A DNA stretch of 53,230 bases from Hyphomicrobiaceae bacterium. Lineage in GTDB: Bacteria > Pseudomonadota > Alphaproteobacteria > Rhizobiales > Xanthobacteraceae. Where the stretch lies: assembly GCA_947472885.1 (NCBI GenBank), contig CANJBX010000023.1:1-53230 (forward strand). Direction: 5' to 3'. The position numbers and the translations under genes are program-made. Below the pieces are notes generated by a model that was not told the DNA's origin, did no database searches, and saw only the letters and a program-made list of their open reading frames with translations. Of this stretch, positions 46,633 to 53,230 are shown piece by piece; position 1 is the stretch's first letter, and each line of letters begins with the position of its first letter.

Positions 46633-47970
46633 ATGCCTAAGCGCGCGGGTCACATCAAACTCGGCGCGTTTCTGCATCCCTCCGGGCATCACATCGCCGC
46701 GTGGCGGCATCCCGATGCCTATGACGCCGCCGCCGTCGATTTCAAGCACTGGACCGAACTGGCGCAGACCGCCGAGCGCGGCAAGTTCGACATGCTGTTC
46801 CTCGCCGACATGACGGCGATGCGGAACTGGCCGCTCGACCGCTCCAGCCGTGTCCACACTTACGTCGCCGGCTTCGAGCCGATCACGCTGTTGTCCGCGC
46901 TGTCCGTTGTGACAAGCCACATCGGTCTCGTCGCCACCGCGACGACGACCTACAACGAGCCGTTTCACGTCGCGCGCAAGTTCGCCTCGCTCGACCATCT
47001 CAGCGGCGGCCGTGCCGCCTGGAATCTGGTGACATCGACGAATATCGGCGAAGCCTTCAACTTCGGCCGCGAGGAACATCTTGAGCATGACGCCCGCTAT
47101 GACCGCGCCGCGGAATTTGCCCGCGTTGTGCGCGGCCTGTGGGATTCCTGGGGTGACGGCGCATTCGTGCGTGACAAGGAATCCGGGCGCTATTTCGATC
47201 CGGCGAAAGTGCATCCGCTCAACCACAAGGGCGAGCATTTCTCGGTGCGCGGCCCACTCAATGTGCCGCGTTCGCCGCAGGGCCGCCCGGTGATGGTGCA
47301 GGCCGGCACGTCCGACGTCGGGCAGGACCTTGCGGCGGAAGTCGCCGACGTTTTGTTCGCGACCAGCCAGACGCTGGAGAACGGACAGAAACTTTGTAAA
47401 TCGCTGAGAGAGCGTCTGGTCAAGGCTGGCCGCGAGCCGGACGAGATCAAGGTCATGCCGGGCCTCGCGCCGTTCATCGGATCGAGCCAGCAGGAGGCCG
47501 ACGACAAGTTCGACAAGCTGCAATCGCTGGTGCACCCGGAAATCGGCCTGCAGTTATTGGGCGAGATGCTCGGCTCGATTGATCTGTCGGGCTATCCGCT
47601 CGACGGGCCGCTGCCGGAAATCACCACCACCATCGGCAGCCATACCGCGCTCAAGCTGTTCACCGAGATGGCGAAGCGCGAGAACCTGACAATCCGCCAG
47701 CTTTACCTGCGCGCCGTGCTGCGCGGCCACAACGTCGTGCGCGGTACGGCGGTGAAGATCGCGGACCATATCGAGGAGTGGTACGAGAACAACGGCGCCG
47801 ACGGCTTCAACATCATGCCGCCCTACCTGCCGGGCGGGCTTGACGATTTCGTCAATCTCGTCGTGCCCGAGTTGCAGCGCCGCGGCCTGTTCCGTAACGA
47901 GTATGAGGGAAAGACCTTGCGGGAAAATCTTGGCCTGAAACGGCCGGAGAGCCGGCACGCCGGGCGCTAG
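46633..47970 (+). CDS. LLM-class flavin monooxygenase, NtaA/SnaA/DszA family
   Basis: A 445-residue FMN-dependent monooxygenase. LGAFLHPSGHHIAAWRHP at residue 10, DMLFLADMTAM near 55, ATTTYNEPFHVARKFASLDHLSGGRAAWNLVTS near 95-128 and PQGRPVMVQAGTSDVGQ near 215 are family signatures. Substrates of the group include nitrilotriacetate, dibenzothiophene sulfone and alkane sulfur compounds, so the substrate here is open. A flavin reductase would be needed; the small split-barrel protein downstream might act in that role, but this is inference. ATG 46633 after GGAGAGCGG. Confidence 0.88.
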   Translation: MPKRAGHIKLGAFLHPSGHHIAAWRHPDAYDAAAVDFKHWTELAQTAERGKFDMLFLADMTAMRNWPLDRSSRVHTYVAGFEPITLLSALSVVTSHIGLVATATTTYNEPFHVARKFASLDHLSGGRAAWNLVTSTNIGEAFNFGREEHLEHDARYDRAAEFARVVRGLWDSWGDGAFVRDKESGRYFDPAKVHPLNHKGEHFSVRGPLNVPRSPQGRPVMVQAGTSDVGQDLAAEVADVLFATSQTLENGQKLCKSLRERLVKAGREPDEIKVMPGLAPFIGSSQQEADDKFDKLQSLVHPEIGLQLLGEMLGSIDLSGYPLDGPLPEITTTIGSHTALKLFTEMAKRENLTIRQLYLRAVLRGHNVVRGTAVKIADHIEEWYENNGADGFNIMPPYLPGGLDDFVNLVVPELQRRGLFRNEYEGKTLRENLGLKRPESRHAGR

Positions 47971-47972
47971 TT

Positions 47973-48060
47973 GTCATTGCGAGGAGTGCAAGGCACGACG
48001 AAGCAATCCCGGTCAGTTGTGCACACCTGACCGGGATTGCTTCGCTTCGCTCGCAATGAC
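47973..48060. repeat. Dispersed repeat family B, copy 2
   Basis: The same core as 30022-30110: AAGCAATCCCGGTCAG and CTGACCGGGATTGCTT around a 10-base loop (here TTGTGCACAC), with outer TCATTGCGAG and CTCGCAATGA. It separates the monooxygenase gene from the split-barrel gene. Confidence 0.85.
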
Positions 48061-48089
48061 GATAAAGTGGTGGCCAAGGAGACTCACCC

Positions 48090-48653
48090 ATGAGCAGTCC
48101 GCCGCCCCAGGTACGCCGCACCGACCGCGTGATGTCGCAGGACACCATGCAGGCTGTGCTCAAACGCGGTTACTCAGGCCGGCTCGCGACCACCGGCCCC
48201 GACGGCTATCCCTATTGCGTGCCGCTTCTCTACGTCTGCATGGACGACGAGGTCTATGTCCACAACACGGCGGCCAGGGGCCATCTGCGCAGCAATGTCG
48301 AGCATGACGCGCGGGTGTGTTTCGAAGTCGATGAGCCCGGCGAGGTGTTCGACTATGGCCGCTTCGAATGCGACTCCTCGGTCGCCTATTCGAGCGTGAT
48401 CCTGTTCGGCAAGATCCGCATTGCCGGTGATGAGGCGACAAAGCGGAAATTCTGCGATGAGCTGATGGCGAAGTATCGCAAGCAGGGCGTGCCGCGTCCG
48501 GCCGGATTTTATCCGCGGCTTGACCAGATCACGGTTTACGCCATCAAGATTGAACGCATGACCGGCAAGGAACTGGCGCTGCCGGATGTTTCCGAACAGT
48601 GGCCGGCGAAGGACCGGACGAAATCGCCGAGTGCAACTCCGCCCTCATCCTGA
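48090..48653 (+). CDS. Pyridoxamine 5'-phosphate oxidase-like FMN-binding split-barrel protein (NimA-like)
   Basis: A 187-residue flavoprotein of the PNPOx-like/NimA group. The body from residue 15 to 165 shows RGYSGRLATTGPDGYPYCVPLLYV, YVHNTAARGHLRSNVEHDARVCFEVDE, and VAYSSVILFGKIRIAGDE, as in 5-nitroimidazole reductase relatives, whose true substrates are mostly unknown. The last five to seven residues and the stop codon at 48651 come from a dispersed repeat (48643-48736), so the original tail may have been different. Start ATG at 48090 with AAGGAG upstream. Confidence 0.83.
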   Translation: MSSPPPQVRRTDRVMSQDTMQAVLKRGYSGRLATTGPDGYPYCVPLLYVCMDDEVYVHNTAARGHLRSNVEHDARVCFEVDEPGEVFDYGRFECDSSVAYSSVILFGKIRIAGDEATKRKFCDELMAKYRKQGVPRPAGFYPRLDQITVYAIKIERMTGKELALPDVSEQWPAKDRTKSPSATPPSS

Positions 48654-48736
48654 GGAGGCGCGAAGCGCCGTCTCGAAGGACGAGGGCGGCCCCATCCTTC
48701 GAGACGCATCGCGATGCGATGCTCCTCAGGATGAGG
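48643..48736. repeat. Dispersed repeat family D (CCCTCATCCTGAGGAG...CTCCTCAGGATGAGG)
   Basis: Outer arms CCTCATCCTGAGGAG and CTCCTCAGGATGAGG, inner arms GTCTCGAAGGA/TCCTTCGAGAC and GCGAAGCGC. This is an inverted repeat unit that resembles common Rhizobiales intergenic repeats. Its first bases overlap the end of the split-barrel gene and supply its TGA. Confidence 0.85.
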
Positions 48737-48755
48737 CCGTTCGAGACTTGCGGCC

Positions 48756-49625
48756 TTAGGCCTTCACTGGAAAATACGACGCCAGCCAGTCCTTCACGAT
48801 GGAAGCGACGCGCGGGTTGCTCTCCGCGAACATGAAATGATCGACACCGTCGATCAGGTGCAGTTCGACCGGCGACTTCGCTTTCTTGAACAGCTCGATG
48901 GATTCCGACGACGGCGTCACAGAATCATTCACCGCATGCAGCAGCAGCACCGGCCGCGGTGAAATCGCCGCGATCATGTCTTCCGGGTGGAACAGGAAGA
49001 TGCCGAGCGCGGTTTCCGCCGTGAACTGCATGTGACCGTCGCGCAGGAGCGCGCGCAGGCGTTCCGGCACCGGCACGATGTCGAAGCGCGACACCATCAG
49101 CGACTCGCCGGTCTTCTCGCGGTGACGCACGCCTTCAACCATCATGCCGAGAAACTTGTTCCATTTTTCCGCCGGCGGATGCTGCTGCACGGACTTGCGC
49201 GGACCCGAACCCCAGCCGCCTTGCGAGATCAGTGCGGCAACGCGCGGGTCGGAGCCTGCAGTGACGATGCCGACGGCGGCGCCAAGGCTCGATCCGCAGA
49301 TCGCGATGCGCTGGCCGTCAACTTCCGGCCGGCCTTCAAGGAACGTCAGGGCATTTTTGGCGTCGATGACTTCTTCCTGCGGCACAATGCGGCCGGGCGT
49401 GCCTTCGCTCTCGCCGCAACCGCGGAAGTCGATCTGCAGGCAGACGTAGCCCCATTCGAGCAGCGTCTTCGAGGCCCACACACCCTGCTCGCCTTCCTTG
49501 TTGCCGCCGAAACCGTGCAGCACGAGGAACGCCGGGCGCTTTTCAGCTGGCTTGTAGTCCTTGGGAATATGCAGGACGCCCGCGAGCTTGAGCCCTTCGG
49601 ACATGATCGTAACGCGCTCGGACAT
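48756..49625 (-). CDS. Alpha/beta hydrolase, esterase/acyltransferase-like
   Basis: A 289-residue protein. VLHGFGGNKEG (about 36), DFRGCGESEG (about 67) and the nucleophile elbow ICGSSLGAAVG (about 111) define the fold; Asp in HAVNDSVTPS (about 232) and His in GVDHFMF (about 264) complete the triad. It resembles the BAAT/DLH-like serine hydrolases often listed as esterases. No signal peptide. The ATG at 49625 gives MSERVTIMSEGLKLAGVLH. It sits downstream of the broken Bug gene, separated by a family A repeat. Confidence 0.85.
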   Translation of the reverse strand: MSERVTIMSEGLKLAGVLHIPKDYKPAEKRPAFLVLHGFGGNKEGEQGVWASKTLLEWGYVCLQIDFRGCGESEGTPGRIVPQEEVIDAKNALTFLEGRPEVDGQRIAICGSSLGAAVGIVTAGSDPRVAALISQGGWGSGPRKSVQQHPPAEKWNKFLGMMVEGVRHREKTGESLMVSRFDIVPVPERLRALLRDGHMQFTAETALGIFLFHPEDMIAAISPRPVLLLHAVNDSVTPSSESIELFKKAKSPVELHLIDGVDHFMFAESNPRVASIVKDWLASYFPVKA

Positions 49626-49666
49626 TTTTATTTCCTCGATGCAGACTGTGATGACTGTTGTGGCTT

Positions 49667-49792
49667 ACCTCGCCCCGCTTGCGGGGAGAGGTCGGCGCGT
49701 GAAGCGCGGCGGGTGAGGGGAAGTTGCCACGGGTGCGATAATTCCAAAATGCCCCTCACCCCAACCCTCTCCCCGTAAACGGGGAGAGGGGG
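49667..49792. repeat. Dispersed repeat family A, copy 3
   Basis: ACCTCGCCCCGCTTGCGGGG with GGTGAGGGG on the left and GCCCCTCACCCCAACCCTCT with CCCCGTAAACGGGG on the right form the inverted compound unit; the middle is unrelated to other copies. It lies between the alpha/beta hydrolase gene and the broken Bug gene. Confidence 0.85.
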
Positions 49793-49830
49793 CGCAGTAG
49801 CGCATGCCGCTGAATAAAATGAAACACGCA

Positions 49831-50823
49831 TCACCCCTGCAACGGCAGTTTCGCGATGCGGATGTATTCCGGCCAGACCTGAAGATCATGCATCAGCCGG
49901 CGCTGGCCATCCTCGGGCGTCGAGATCCACGGATCGGTGCCGAATTTCTGCAGGAACGCGCGCGTCTCATCCATGGCGATCACCGAATTGAACAGCCGGT
50001 TGATCGTCGCGACGACCGGCTTCGGCGTCGCGGCAGGGACGATGGCCGCAAACCAGCTCGGCAGGTCGATGGCGATGCCTTGTTCGGCCATGGTCGGCAG
50101 GTCCGGCGCCGATTGCAGACGGTTTTGCAGGCCGACGCCAAGAATGCGGATGCGTCCGGCCTGTGCCTGCGACATCGCGACGATCGGATCGTAGAGTGCG
50201 AAGTCGAGTTGCCCGGAGGCGAGATCGTTCAGCGAATCCGGTGCGGACTTGTATTGCACATCGACGGCCTTCAGCCCGGCCAGCTCGCGATACAGCGCGC
50301 CCATGATGAGGCCGATGTTGGCCGACGCGCCATAAGTCGCGGCCGCGCCTTTTTCCTTCATCGCTTTGGTGAGGTCGGCGATGTTCTGCTAGGGCTTCTT
50401 TGCGTCCACCACCAGCATGAAGGCCTGCCGGTTGATCGTGGCCGCGACCTGCACGGCGGTCGCCGGATCGAACGGCGGATTCTTCAGGAGATGCTTCACC
50501 GTCGCCATGGTGTTGCCGGCGTGGGTGAAGATCGTGTAGCCGTCCGGCCTGGCGCGCGCGACATATTCCGCCGCCAGCATGCCGCCGGCGCCCGGCTTGT
50601 TATCGACGATGACCGGCACGCTGACCAGCGGGCGCATCTTCTCGGCCAGAAACCGCATCACGGTGTCGGAGCCGCTGCCGGGCGGAAACGCACTGACGAA
50701 ATGAATGTCCTGCGCGGGCCATTTTTCCTGCGCCTGCGCCGGCGGCGAGACAACAGTGAGTAGCAGAACTGCAATGACGATCTTGAAATTGTAAATTGAA
50801 AATCGGCGGCTGCCGTTCGTCAC
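49831..50823 (-). pseudogene. Bug/TctC-family solute-binding protein interrupted by an in-frame TAG
   Basis: From GTG 50823 the frame gives a signal peptide (IAVLLLTVVSPPAQAQ), the Bug start EKWPAQDIHFVSAFPPGSGSD, VDNKPGAGG, and VDAKKP followed by TAG at 50391-50389. The same frame then continues without shift (QNIADLTKAMKEKG...) to the normal family end at 49831, making about 330 codons in total. A single base change (TAC or TAT to TAG, where homologues usually have Tyr) explains it. The 5' end abuts a family A repeat, so the original start could also be lost. A sequencing error is possible. Confidence 0.8.
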
Positions 50824-50962
50824 CCTCCTCCCGCGAGCGCTTGCGAGCGGCGGGGAGGGTCGGCGCACAACGTGCGCCGGGGTGGGGGGCGTTTGTTGCT
50901 GGCGAGAAAACCGCTTCCCCCCACCCCCGACCCCTCCCCGCCGCTGCGCGGGGGGAGGGGAG
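50821..50962. repeat. Dispersed repeat family A, copy 4 (divergent)
   Basis: A G+C-richer version of family A: ACCCTCCTCCCGCGAGCGC with GGCGGGGAGGGT on one side and CCCACCCCCGACCCCTCC with GGGGGGAGGGG on the other, each forming its own hairpin; GGCGCACAACGTGCGCC is between. It touches the presumed GTG start of the interrupted Bug gene. Confidence 0.75.
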
Positions 50963-51043
50963 AACGGGCGCGGAGATGCGGGTCTGGTCTTGTCTATTCC
51001 TGGGTGTAAGTCGCGCATGGCATGTCCGCCTTGAACGCTCACG

Positions 51044-52060
51044 CTACTTGTAGAGTGCCTTCGCGGCATCGACCATCGGATCGGTCAGTTCGAGCTTGCT
51101 GACGCCGAGGAGCTTGATGTTGGCAAGTTCGGCGTAGTCCGGCGGCAGTTTGCTCGAAAGCCCTTCCGCCGTCGGCAGCAGGCCCTCGCTCGCATAGATC
51201 GTCTGGCCTTCGTCGGACAGCATGAAGTCGATCAGCACGCGCGCGGCGTTCGGATGCGGCGCTTTGGTCAGGATCGACGATGCGTAGGGCAGGTAGACGA
51301 CGCCTTCCTTCGGGATCGCGGCTTTCACCGGCAGGCCCTTGAGAGCCGGCAGATAGTTGAGAAGCCACGGCAGGTAGATCGCGAATTCCCCCCGTGCCAC
51401 GCGGCGCTCCGCCTCGCGCATGTCGCGCGTGAAGGAGACGTTTTGCGCGGCGAGCTTTTCCTGGAATTCCTTGCCGAACTTCTCATAGGTCACGGAGAAG
51501 AAGCTCGAGCCGCCGCCGATGGCGCGGAAATCGTCGGAAAGAATTTTGCCTTTCCACTTGGGGTCGAGCAGATCGTTCCAACTGGTGATCGGATCCTTCA
51601 CCATATTGGAGTTGGTCAGGATCGCGTAGTTCAAAAGGAACGTCGGAATGTTGATGTCGCGATCGACCCAGGTTTCCTGCAGGTCCTTGCGCATCCGGCC
51701 GCCGTTCGGCATCGGGCCGAGCTTGTCGATAGTGTTGTCGCCCTGCGAAATCTGCCGGGTCTGGTTGGCGGACGTGTGCATCACGTCGGCGGTGGCGTTG
51801 TTGCCGACGCGCTCCGAGCGGATGCGTTCGCGCAGTTCAGTGGCGCGCAGTTCCAGCACCTGCACGCGGATGCCGTATTTCTTCTCAAAGGCGTCATTGA
51901 TCTTCTTGGTGGTCGGGTTGCCCGGCAATCCGGTGTAGAAATTCACCGAGCCTTCAGCCTTGGCGGCGGCAACGACCTTGTCCCAGTCGGCGGGCGCCTG
52001 CGCGGAAGCGGATGCAATGCCGGCGGCGAGGCCGAGAGCGGCGATAATTGCGAGGCGCAT
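51044..52060 (-). CDS. ABC transporter substrate-binding protein (family 1, Fe3+/polyamine type)
   Basis: A 338-residue periplasmic binding protein with signal peptide (residues 1-21, SASAQA). AEGSVNFYTGLPGNPTTKKINDAFEKKYGI at about 35-62 is the typical start of the SBP_bac_1/FutA-like group; NADVMH-like ADVMHTSAN near 90, GEFAIYLPW near 225 and the SDEGQTIYASEGLLPT tail near 285 fit. Ferric iron, thiamine or opine-like ligands are possible; no permease or ATPase gene is in the window. ATG 52060 follows GGAGAAGATC. It lies between the dioxygenase gene and the broken Bug gene, all leftward. Confidence 0.85.
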   Translation of the reverse strand: MRLAIIAALGLAAGIASASAQAPADWDKVVAAAKAEGSVNFYTGLPGNPTTKKINDAFEKKYGIRVQVLELRATELRERIRSERVGNNATADVMHTSANQTRQISQGDNTIDKLGPMPNGGRMRKDLQETWVDRDINIPTFLLNYAILTNSNMVKDPITSWNDLLDPKWKGKILSDDFRAIGGGSSFFSVTYEKFGKEFQEKLAAQNVSFTRDMREAERRVARGEFAIYLPWLLNYLPALKGLPVKAAIPKEGVVYLPYASSILTKAPHPNAARVLIDFMLSDEGQTIYASEGLLPTAEGLSSKLPPDYAELANIKLLGVSKLELTDPMVDAAKALYK

Positions 52061-52089
52061 GATCTTCTCCCATTACGTTTTTATATCTC

Positions 52090-52129
52090 TGTCATCGCGA
52101 GGAGGCCGCTGCGCTCCTCGCAATGACAA
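52090..52129. repeat. Short inverted repeat, family B fragment
   Basis: TGTCATCGCGAGGAG and CTCCTCGCAATGACA form an inverted pair with one mismatch around GCCGCTGCG. It keeps only the outer arms of family B and lacks the AAGCAATCCCGG core. It lies between the dioxygenase and the binding protein genes. Confidence 0.7.
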
Positions 52130-52135
52130 CAACTT

Positions 52136-53032
52136 CTACGCCGCCACGCTGAGATCCACCGGCTGCTCGCGGCATGTCGCGCGGCGCATGTCGCGGCGAT
52201 ACCTGGTGTCCTCGAATTCCGTCGCGCGGTGCATGGTCGCGAGGTTGTCCCACATGAGGAGATCGCCCAGCTTCCACTTGTGGCGATAGATGAATTGCGG
52301 CTGGGTCGCGAAACTCATCAGGTTCTTGATCAGGCCGCGGCCAAGCCCGACCGGCCAGCCGACGATGTGCGAGGCGTGCGCGGCGAGGTAGAGCGTCTTG
52401 CGGCCCGAACCCGGATGCACATGGACGAGCTTGTGGTGTGCGGGCGGGCGTGAATCGAGTTCTTCCTGCGTCGGCTCGGGAAAGCCCGCGAGCTGGCGCG
52501 AATGCCAGATCGAATGCTCGACCGTCAGGTTCTCGATCATGGTCTTTATTTCGGCCGGCAGCGCGTCGTAGGCGGCGCGCATGTCGGCGAACTCGGTATC
52601 GCCGCCGGCGCCTTCGGGCGGAATTTCATGGCCGAGGAGGAGCGAGTAGGTCGCGCGGTTGTGGTGGAACGACATGTCGGCGTGCCACAGACGATCCCCT
52701 TTTCTGAACAGCATGCGGCGGTTGTCGGCCTTCATGATGTTGCCGTCGGGATCGAGGTTGCCGACATCGACCAGTGCGGGATTGTCGATGCGCTTCTTGG
52801 TGTCGCCCGTCACCTTGAACATCGGGCCAACTTCGACCGGGCCGAACAGACGCGAGAACTCGACGTGCTGCGCATCGCTCGGCGGCGTCGGATTGCGATA
52901 GACGACGACGCCGTACTGGTCGATGGCGGATTTGAGTTCACGCTGCGGGATCGTGCTTACCGGCAGGGTGAGATCGAGGCCGGTGACTTCGGCGCCAAGC
53001 ACGGGATGCAGCGGATTGATCTGATGGGACAT
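52136..53032 (-). CDS. TauD/TfdA family Fe(II)/2-oxoglutarate dioxygenase
   Basis: A 298-residue non-heme iron dioxygenase. The facial triad is visible: His117 and Asp119 in LWHADMSF, and distal His268 in MHRAT; the 2-oxoglutarate-binding Arg lies in YRRDMRR at 279-284. PLHPVLGAEVTGLDLT at the start is typical. Members act on taurine, 2,4-dichlorophenoxyacetate, alkyl sulfates and other compounds; the substrate cannot be told. With the downstream binding protein and former Bug gene it may be part of an uptake and breakdown set. ATG 53032. Confidence 0.92.
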   Translation of the reverse strand: MSHQINPLHPVLGAEVTGLDLTLPVSTIPQRELKSAIDQYGVVVYRNPTPPSDAQHVEFSRLFGPVEVGPMFKVTGDTKKRIDNPALVDVGNLDPDGNIMKADNRRMLFRKGDRLWHADMSFHHNRATYSLLLGHEIPPEGAGGDTEFADMRAAYDALPAEIKTMIENLTVEHSIWHSRQLAGFPEPTQEELDSRPPAHHKLVHVHPGSGRKTLYLAAHASHIVGWPVGLGRGLIKNLMSFATQPQFIYRHKWKLGDLLMWDNLATMHRATEFEDTRYRRDMRRATCREQPVDLSVAA

Positions 53033-53153
53033 GGGCGGCTCCTCGCAATTTCCTCGATACGCGTTCTTTGACGCGATGATTGGCGATTGGGTTCAATAAT
53101 GGAAGGCCCATCGCGCGCATTCAGCCATGCAGGCGGTGCGGCAAATGCTGTTT

Positions 53154-53230
53154 ACCTCTCCCCGTTTACGGGGAGAGGTCGGATTGCCATCAGCGCGTTT
53201 ACGCGCGTCTGTGACGCGCTATGGCAATCC
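53154..53230. repeat. Dispersed repeat family A, copy 5, with long hairpin (runs off window)
   Basis: CCTCTCCCCG/CGGGGAGAGG at 53155-53178 is the family A left hairpin. Directly after it, GGATTGCCAT (53181) and ATGGCAATCC (53221-53230) are exact inverted copies, extended inward by AGCGCGT/ACGCGCT with one bulged base, so a stem of 17 pairs can form. The element continues beyond the window. Confidence 0.8.

Overview
The window looks like a chromosomal segment of an alphaproteobacterium of the order Hyphomicrobiales (Rhizobiales), most like the Bradyrhizobium/Xanthobacteraceae side. The reasons are a high G+C coding background, a CpdR regulator, a GapR-type (DUF2312) nucleoid protein, DUF1036 and DUF1244 proteins, a three-part pntAA/pntAB/pntB transhydrogenase behind an aa3-oxidase subunit IV gene, a small heat shock gene with RpoH and ROSE-like signals, and several short dispersed repeat families typical of this group. 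Nearly all of it is housekeeping or peripheral metabolism. No phage, conjugative element, CRISPR array or large unknown cluster was found.

Layout. 1-1100: the 5' end of an IS256-type transposase runs off the left edge, followed by a Sel1-repeat protein of lower G+C. 1.1-7.2 kb: glutamate synthase gltB-gltD on the minus strand. 7.6-13.4 kb: threonine aldolase, an exported low-complexity protein, a Bug/TctC binding protein with a clear terminator, an Hsp20 gene with regulatory leader, an alpha/beta hydrolase and hisN. 13.5-16.5 kb: a suhB/MmgR-like small RNA, an N-formylglutamate amidohydrolase, cpdR, tRNA-Val(GAC), cysQ and a 52-residue membrane protein. 16.6-22.7 kb: a sugar-nucleotide supply block (GDP-mannose, UDP-GlcA, SIS-type heptose isomerase, UDP-GlcA epimerase, UDP-GlcNAc dehydrogenase) for surface polysaccharide. 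23-30 kb: Cys-less L36, a TPR protein, a hydrolase, an SDR, then glycerate 2-kinase, DUF1036 and pyruvate kinase in one direction (lower glycolysis from glycerate), then DUF1244 and GapR. 30-36 kb: cell-wall enzymes (DUF882/M15 and L,D-transpeptidase) and an orphan sigma-54 response regulator. 36-43 kb: oligoendopeptidase F, an enoyl-CoA hydratase divergent from a TetR regulator, a low-G+C AbrB-type antitoxin/Doc toxin pair, a Tat-exported dienelactone hydrolase and an ABC1 kinase-like protein. 43-46.4 kb: the transhydrogenase operon. 46.6-53 kb: accessory catabolism (LLM monooxygenase, split-barrel flavoprotein, hydrolase, a Bug protein interrupted by an in-frame stop, an ABC binding protein, a TauD/TfdA dioxygenase).

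The points most worth a second look are the Hsp20 leader (RpoH-type promoter plus ROSE-like thermometer), the candidate suhB/MmgR sRNA beside hisN, the hybrid AbrB-Doc module with a perfect operator palindrome, the interrupted Bug gene, and at least five dispersed palindromic repeat families. One repeat lies between pntAA and pntAB, one supplies a stop codon, and one abuts the start of the broken gene. I found no strong evidence for a previously undescribed multi-gene system. All functional names rest on recognition of motifs and family resemblance by eye; no database search was run.
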